A stretch of DNA of 64,000 bases, taken from Neocallimastix lanati (nom. inval.) (lineage: Eukaryota; Neocallimastigomycota; Neocallimastigomycetes; Neocallimastigales; Neocallimastigaceae). The position numbers were made by a program, and so were the translations under genes. Positions 59,190 through 64,000 of the stretch are shown here, in pieces. Numbering within the stretch: the first letter of the stretch is position 1; every line of letters begins with the position of its first letter. The DNA lies in contig JACVTC010000090.1 in the NCBI GenBank assembly GCA_016946835.1, positions 60,001 to 124,000 of the forward strand, in the 5' to 3' direction. The notes beneath the pieces were generated by a model that did no database searches, was not told where the DNA came from, and saw only the letters and a program-made list of their open reading frames with translations.

Positions 59190-62100
59190 ATGCAATATAA
59201 TAATATATTATTTTATTTGTTCCTATTCTTCGGAACAATTAGTGAAGTCTATAGCTTTACTTTCTATATAAATAAAAATAATTATCAGTATTATTATTAT
59301 CAACTTAATAGTGTTGAAAGAAATATATATAATGAGATAATAAATAACTTAGATAATATAATATTAGAAAATGATTACATATATCTAAATACAACTGATC
59401 TTGTTAGGTCTTTTAAAGGAAAACATGCTTCAGAAAGTTCAACAATTCAAAATTCCTATCTTATTTTTTCAAATCAACTAAATAAATTTCGAAATTATTT
59501 TAATAATGCAAAAATTTCTCTTCGTAGCGATTATCCCGAATTAAGTTTTATTGATTGGGATGATTTAGATATTGAATATACCAAAAATGGAAAATTAATT
59601 CTGGTACATAATGAAAAGGTTATAGTTGAAAAATTAATCGAGGATCCAAATACTAATAATACAATTACTACCACAGATAATCAATATGAAAAATCGTATA
59701 AATATTTATATAAAGGTTTAACTGAAAATTTAAATTCAAAAGAAGACAATTTGAAGGAAATAGATGATTTACTTATTAAACAAGTTGAATTTATTTATTA
59801 TAAAATTATTAAAAATGCTTTTATTGATATTCCAATTATTGTTAACCCAGAATTTTCTTGGTCAGTTTCTAGTTTAAGAGATGGAATTAACACAGTAATT
59901 AGTAATGTAATAGATAATATATATGAGAATGTTAAAGAATTTGATATAGATAATATCACTTATGGTAAAAATAATATTACTGATTCTCAATATATCGATC
60001 GTAATGCGAATGAAGTTTATAGTCTGTTTAAATCAGGATATGCTACTTCTGCTAACTTAGCCAAAATATTTAAATTAGCAATGGATTATATTGGAATTGA
60101 TTGTGTTTTAATATGGGGTAAAACAACTGATAATGTAAAAAAGAATAATACAAATTCTCTGGAAATATGGAATTCAATTAAGCTTTTTAATGAATGGTAT
60201 AGCATTGATGTTGCATTTAATTATTACAATATTTGTATGTTTGATGAAGTTACAAAAACAAGAGAAATTAAATTAAATAGTTTTGTTGATTGTGCAACTG
60301 AAAAATGGAATGAAAAGAATAAATCTAATAATGATGCAAATATTTTTATACCCTATACATTTTTTGGTTCAGTATATACTTCTTATTATTTAGAAGAAGA
60401 CAGTTTCATGATAAATTTAGAGGATACTTATGTTTTGTTTCCTAAGCTTTCTCAACAAAATTATGAACTTATTATGGACCTAAAATTAAATAATCAAAAC
60501 TATAATATTACTACTTTAATTATCAATAAGGTATCAGCTAATGAAGCCAACAAAATTAGTGAAACTGCAAATGATATTGATATGAAAGAAAGTATATTAA
60601 AATTAACAACAGAAAAAACTAAGAAAAAGAGGGAAAACAACCAATCATCATTATTCAAGCAATACGATTTATTTGTAAAAATAAATGTTAAATCCATAGA
60701 TTTTCAACTTAACGATAATGAATTATTAGAAAACACTATTCTTTCATATGATATATTTTCAGAAACTTTTGATGTAAATTCTATGTCTTATTTATTAGTT
60801 AAAGAAATACAAGAAACGAAATATGTTAAAATTTATAATAATGATAAAAAAAGCAATAAAAGATTCAACAATGAAGATATAAATATTGAAATGGAGTACT
60901 CAATCAAAAATATTAGTAGTAATAAAAATGGAACATTTTTTAACAATAATAATAATAATAATAATAATAGTAATAATAAATTTGCATCATCCAACTTTTC
61001 AAACATAGATAACATGGTTGAAAAGGAAAAAAAAGAAAATATGTATATAAATTTACAAAATATTACTTCCACAAATGATTACAACATGGATCAAAATATA
61101 AATGACCTAAATGAAAGTTTAGATAATGACATTTATTCAGAGGATTATACATATGTTTTATTAACTAAAAATTATACTACTTATCAATTTATAACAGGAC
61201 ATACATTTACCAATATTAATAATGACAGGGTAAGTAGTCAATATCTTACTATATATATAGTAACAGTTCCTATTTCAAAATTTAATAGCATGTATGGCGA
61301 AAATTTCTCTATAGGAAAAGAAGGATACGAAGAAGTCGTTGAAGATGGGGAAGTTGTCATGAAAAAATATAATGATTGGTCAAATTTCTACAATAAATAT
61401 AAAAATACTTTTGAAATTTTATATCAGTCTAAATATATGTTCTTTGATACCTCACCTCCACTAATTCGACATGTAGTAACTATTAATTATAAAGAAAGTT
61501 CACCACTTCCAAACTACTATATAGATTTAAAGAGTACAAATATTACTGTTTGCTATAATCAACCTTTAATATTAAAGGATGAACTTTCAATTGATATTAA
61601 TTATTCATTAACCAAACCTATTTTGGATAAAAATAAAAATAAGTTATTATATTCTACAAGATATTTACAATATAATTCTGAAACAAATTGTATTAATTTT
61701 GAATTTTCACCGGATATAAGTATCTCTAATGTTATTTATTATTTCCATATAAAAGGTCTTACAACACAAAATAATTTAAAACCTGCATCTTTCAGCTATA
61801 CTATCTTTCCAATGGATGATTATGAATCTCAAAGAAATATTTTATATCAAGATGATTTAAATGATGAAACGCCGTCATCAAAAATAGTTTATTCCATTCC
61901 AAATGATGATATTGATATAATTATGTTTTATGATGAACATAATAACGTTTATTATAAAAATGATATTCTTCTGTCTTCAAGTGCAGTCAAAGAAGGTATA
62001 AAAGAAAATATGAAAGATATATTAATAAAAAATGATAATTATTATAATGATACAGAAATAAATACAGAAATTTTAACAAAAATTGATATTAGAGCTACAA

Positions 62101-63755
62101 CAGGAGTATCATTAGTATCTACAACACCTCTTGAGATCTTAATACCATGGTCAAATCAATTTAAAAGGTATAATTATAATACTTATAAATGTTATATGTT
62201 TGATATTAATGAGGAAAACAACTCTAATGGTGTAAGTAAATGTTCACTAAAATTTTATTCACATGGAGTTATAATTAATATTACTTCATCACAATACTTA
62301 TGGATTATTTCCTATCAGGAGGAAGAAACAAATAAAGACTTTCAAAATAAATACTATCGCATTAACTATAACATCAATCAAAACTTGTTGAATGGAGAAT
62401 TCAAACAAAACGAGGACTCTTCTAGTAAAAATGAACAAGATTTGATCCAAGTTAGTAATATATCAAATGAAAACAATTCCAATGTAAATATTAATCATGA
62501 AAAAGATAAAATTTATCATAATTATGAAAAAAATATATGTAAGAGTCTAGATATTATTTATCAAAAAAAATTAGATAAAATGAATTATAGAGTTGAAAAC
62601 GTTATTATTGATCAAATCTATAATTGCTATTTTGATATAAGAACAAAGTTTAAATATTACTGTTATAATACAAATACAGGAGATGTAATTACAACTAAAA
62701 ATGGAAAATGTAAGATTAAAAAAGGTAAAGCCAAACATAAAATTTATAAAAAAAATAATTTCTTTTATAATGAAAATAGTAATTATGCCAGGAATACAAA
62801 GGAAGTGAATAATACAAAAGTTTTTATTCCACAGTATGGTCTTGAATCCACTTTATTGTATTTTTCAGTTATTCTACCACTTGATTATGGTGTAAAAGAA
62901 ATTTCTATTATTAATAAAGAGACAGAGGAAGTTATGTATACCAGTTCTGAAAATAAAGATGAAATTGAATGTATCAGTAAAAATAGGTCCTATCGAATCA
63001 AGATGCCTTCAAATGATATAGAAATATCTATTGAATATGCAAGTAATAATTTACGTGTTGAATATATTATTGTAGATAACTATCAAATTAATATTCAGGA
63101 AGGACAGTACTTTTATTATGCTGTAGTTAAAGATAAAAATGATATTACACAAAAACCAATAATTATTAAAACAGAAAATCCATATGTCACCTATAATATT
63201 TCCTATTTTATTTTGAATGAAGAAATTTATATTATATTTATTAGTCCAAATAATGAATACTCTTCCTATACTATACGATACGTATCAAAAAATAATTTTT
63301 CTTATCAATCATCTGTTTCAATGTTTTACATAAACAAGGAACCAATTATTTCCTATCCATATAATTCCAATATTTTTATTTATTGTAATTCAGATCCATA
63401 CCTATCTACTACCGACATAATTGAAAATATATCTATTAAAGAATCTAATACTGTTAGTTTATCATTTAGTGAACAAGGAGATAAAATATCTGTTAAAGTG
63501 ACCTCAGAAAGTATGAATAATTACAATATGTATAACATTGTTCCTCTTGACGAAAATGATGATGTTTTTAATTTATACTGTGTATCAAGCATTTCAGATA
63601 ATGATCTTAATTCAAATGATGACAATAAAAGCAACAATAGTAATAATAATAATGATAACAATAATAAATCATTCTCTTCGTTAAAATGCAATTACTCTAA
63701 TTTGAAAAACACAATAATTGTATTAATTATAACCTACATATATCTTTTTATATAA
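59190..63755 (+). CDS. Large secreted surface protein with altered transglutaminase-like region
   Basis: An intronless frame of 1521 residues. Residues 1-22 form a signal peptide (LFYLFLFFGTISEVYS). The last 17 residues are hydrophobic (IIVLIITYIYLFI at the very end) after an Asn/Ser-rich stretch, fitting a GPI-anchor signal or a short membrane tail. Residues of about 271-345 look like a transglutaminase-like core: GYATSANLAKIFKLAMDYIG, then EIWNSIKLFNEWYSID. In that alignment the catalytic Cys is Ser287 and the His is Glu325, while the Asp (Asp340) remains, so the region would be inactive as a classical thiol enzyme. The rest is Asn/Tyr/Ser-rich and extracellular-looking, with many N-x-S/T sites and a poly-Asn run near 586-600. 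I can name no other domain. A role at the cell surface or in wall or plant-fibre contact is inference. Confidence 0.75.
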   Translation: MQYNNILFYLFLFFGTISEVYSFTFYINKNNYQYYYYQLNSVERNIYNEIINNLDNIILENDYIYLNTTDLVRSFKGKHASESSTIQNSYLIFSNQLNKFRNYFNNAKISLRSDYPELSFIDWDDLDIEYTKNGKLILVHNEKVIVEKLIEDPNTNNTITTTDNQYEKSYKYLYKGLTENLNSKEDNLKEIDDLLIKQVEFIYYKIIKNAFIDIPIIVNPEFSWSVSSLRDGINTVISNVIDNIYENVKEFDIDNITYGKNNITDSQYIDRNANEVYSLFKSGYATSANLAKIFKLAMDYIGIDCVLIWGKTTDNVKKNNTNSLEIWNSIKLFNEWYSIDVAFNYYNICMFDEVTKTREIKLNSFVDCATEKWNEKNKSNNDANIFIPYTFFGSVYTSYYLEEDSFMINLEDTYVLFPKLSQQNYELIMDLKLNNQNYNITTLIINKVSANEANKISETANDIDMKESILKLTTEKTKKKRENNQSSLFKQYDLFVKINVKSIDFQLNDNELLENTILSYDIFSETFDVNSMSYLLVKEIQETKYVKIYNNDKKSNKRFNNEDINIEMEYSIKNISSNKNGTFFNNNNNNNNNSNNKFASSNFSNIDNMVEKEKKENMYINLQNITSTNDYNMDQNINDLNESLDNDIYSEDYTYVLLTKNYTTYQFITGHTFTNINNDRVSSQYLTIYIVTVPISKFNSMYGENFSIGKEGYEEVVEDGEVVMKKYNDWSNFYNKYKNTFEILYQSKYMFFDTSPPLIRHVVTINYKESSPLPNYYIDLKSTNITVCYNQPLILKDELSIDINYSLTKPILDKNKNKLLYSTRYLQYNSETNCINFEFSPDISISNVIYYFHIKGLTTQNNLKPASFSYTIFPMDDYESQRNILYQDDLNDETPSSKIVYSIPNDDIDIIMFYDEHNNVYYKNDILLSSSAVKEGIKENMKDILIKNDNYYNDTEINTEILTKIDIRATTGVSLVSTTPLEILIPWSNQFKRYNYNTYKCYMFDINEENNSNGVSKCSLKFYSHGVIINITSSQYLWIISYQEEETNKDFQNKYYRINYNINQNLLNGEFKQNEDSSSKNEQDLIQVSNISNENNSNVNINHEKDKIYHNYEKNICKSLDIIYQKKLDKMNYRVENVIIDQIYNCYFDIRTKFKYYCYNTNTGDVITTKNGKCKIKKGKAKHKIYKKNNFFYNENSNYARNTKEVNNTKVFIPQYGLESTLLYFSVILPLDYGVKEISIINKETEEVMYTSSENKDEIECISKNRSYRIKMPSNDIEISIEYASNNLRVEYIIVDNYQINIQEGQYFYYAVVKDKNDITQKPIIIKTENPYVTYNISYFILNEEIYIIFISPNNEYSSYTIRYVSKNNFSYQSSVSMFYINKEPIISYPYNSNIFIYCNSDPYLSTTDIIENISIKESNTVSLSFSEQGDKISVKVTSESMNNYNMYNIVPLDENDDVFNLYCVSSISDNDLNSNDDNKSNNSNNNNDNNNKSFSSLKCNYSNLKNTIIVLIITYIYLFI

Positions 63756-64000
63756 GAAATTCAAATGATAAATAATTAATATTATTTGTTTACCAAATTA
63801 TATCTTTTTTTTTTATTGTATAAAATTTTGGTATAAATAGATTAATAGATAGATTATCATAGGTTTTAATTTAATTATCATCTGTTATTTCACTAATTAC
63901 TATATATATTTATTATATATTTATTATTTATTATAAATAAAGAAAAATAATATTTAACAAAATTTTAAAATTTTTTCAATTAATTACAATTATTTCCAAA
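63756..64000. other. 3' flank of the surface-protein gene
   Basis: AT-rich sequence to the window end, with AATAAAG near 63935. No feature beyond a probable 3' UTR. Confidence 0.5.

Noticed and set aside
60500-61072. Two minus-strand frames of 65 and 79 codons
   Set aside because: They are antisense to the surface-protein gene, with Leu runs opposite its Asn run.

Overview
The window is a piece of eukaryotic nuclear genome with extreme AT richness (almost all non-coding DNA is A/T), intron-rich genes with GT-AG introns, long (TAA)n/(ATT)n microsatellites, poly(T)/poly(A) tracts and Asn-rich low-complexity proteins. A CDC24-type RhoGEF (CH-like, DH, PH, PB1) points to a fungus. Base composition, very long TAA arrays, numerous introns and a 1521-residue secreted Asn-rich surface protein fit best with an anaerobic gut fungus (Neocallimastigomycota). 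This is an inference from composition and gene content; another AT-rich early-diverging fungus is possible.

Layout: CDC24-like RhoGEF (-, 547-5153); a 6.7 kb gene-poor stretch holding a decayed Ty1/copia LTR element (about 9487-11484); MAT1/TFB3, the CDK-activating-kinase assembly factor (+, 11830-13909); a NOL12/RRP17-like nucleolar protein (-, 14440-15706); a TANGO6/RTP1-like HEAT-repeat protein (+, 17127-22226); DNA2 helicase-nuclease (+, 22883-32357); a low-AT island of unknown origin (about 32890-33330); mannose-6-phosphate isomerase (-, 35360-37419); a 7.4 kb intergenic region with inverted-repeat clusters (37420-44779); LSM1 (+, 44780-45681); serine hydroxymethyltransferase (+, 47316-50834); PRP43/DHX15 helicase (-, 51305-54579); a thioredoxin with a C-terminal membrane anchor (-, 55642-56522); a decayed gene fragment (about 57640-57990); and a single-exon secreted protein with a transglutaminase-like region lacking the usual Cys and His (+, 59190-63755).

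The genes are unrelated housekeeping functions: polarity signalling, transcription/cell cycle, rRNA processing, RNA polymerase II import, replication, cell-wall sugar supply, mRNA decay, one-carbon metabolism, spliceosome/ribosome remodelling and redox. I see no operon-like logic. The exon models were spliced by hand from the sequence; for every multi-exon gene all junctions keep frame from start to stop, and the protein lengths match the families. I found no convincing tRNA, rRNA or CRISPR array. I do not see a clearly new multi-gene system. The most unusual items are the altered-triad surface protein, the tail-anchored thioredoxin, the kilobase TAA array inside a DNA2 intron, and the RD-repeat expansion in the CDC24 protein.
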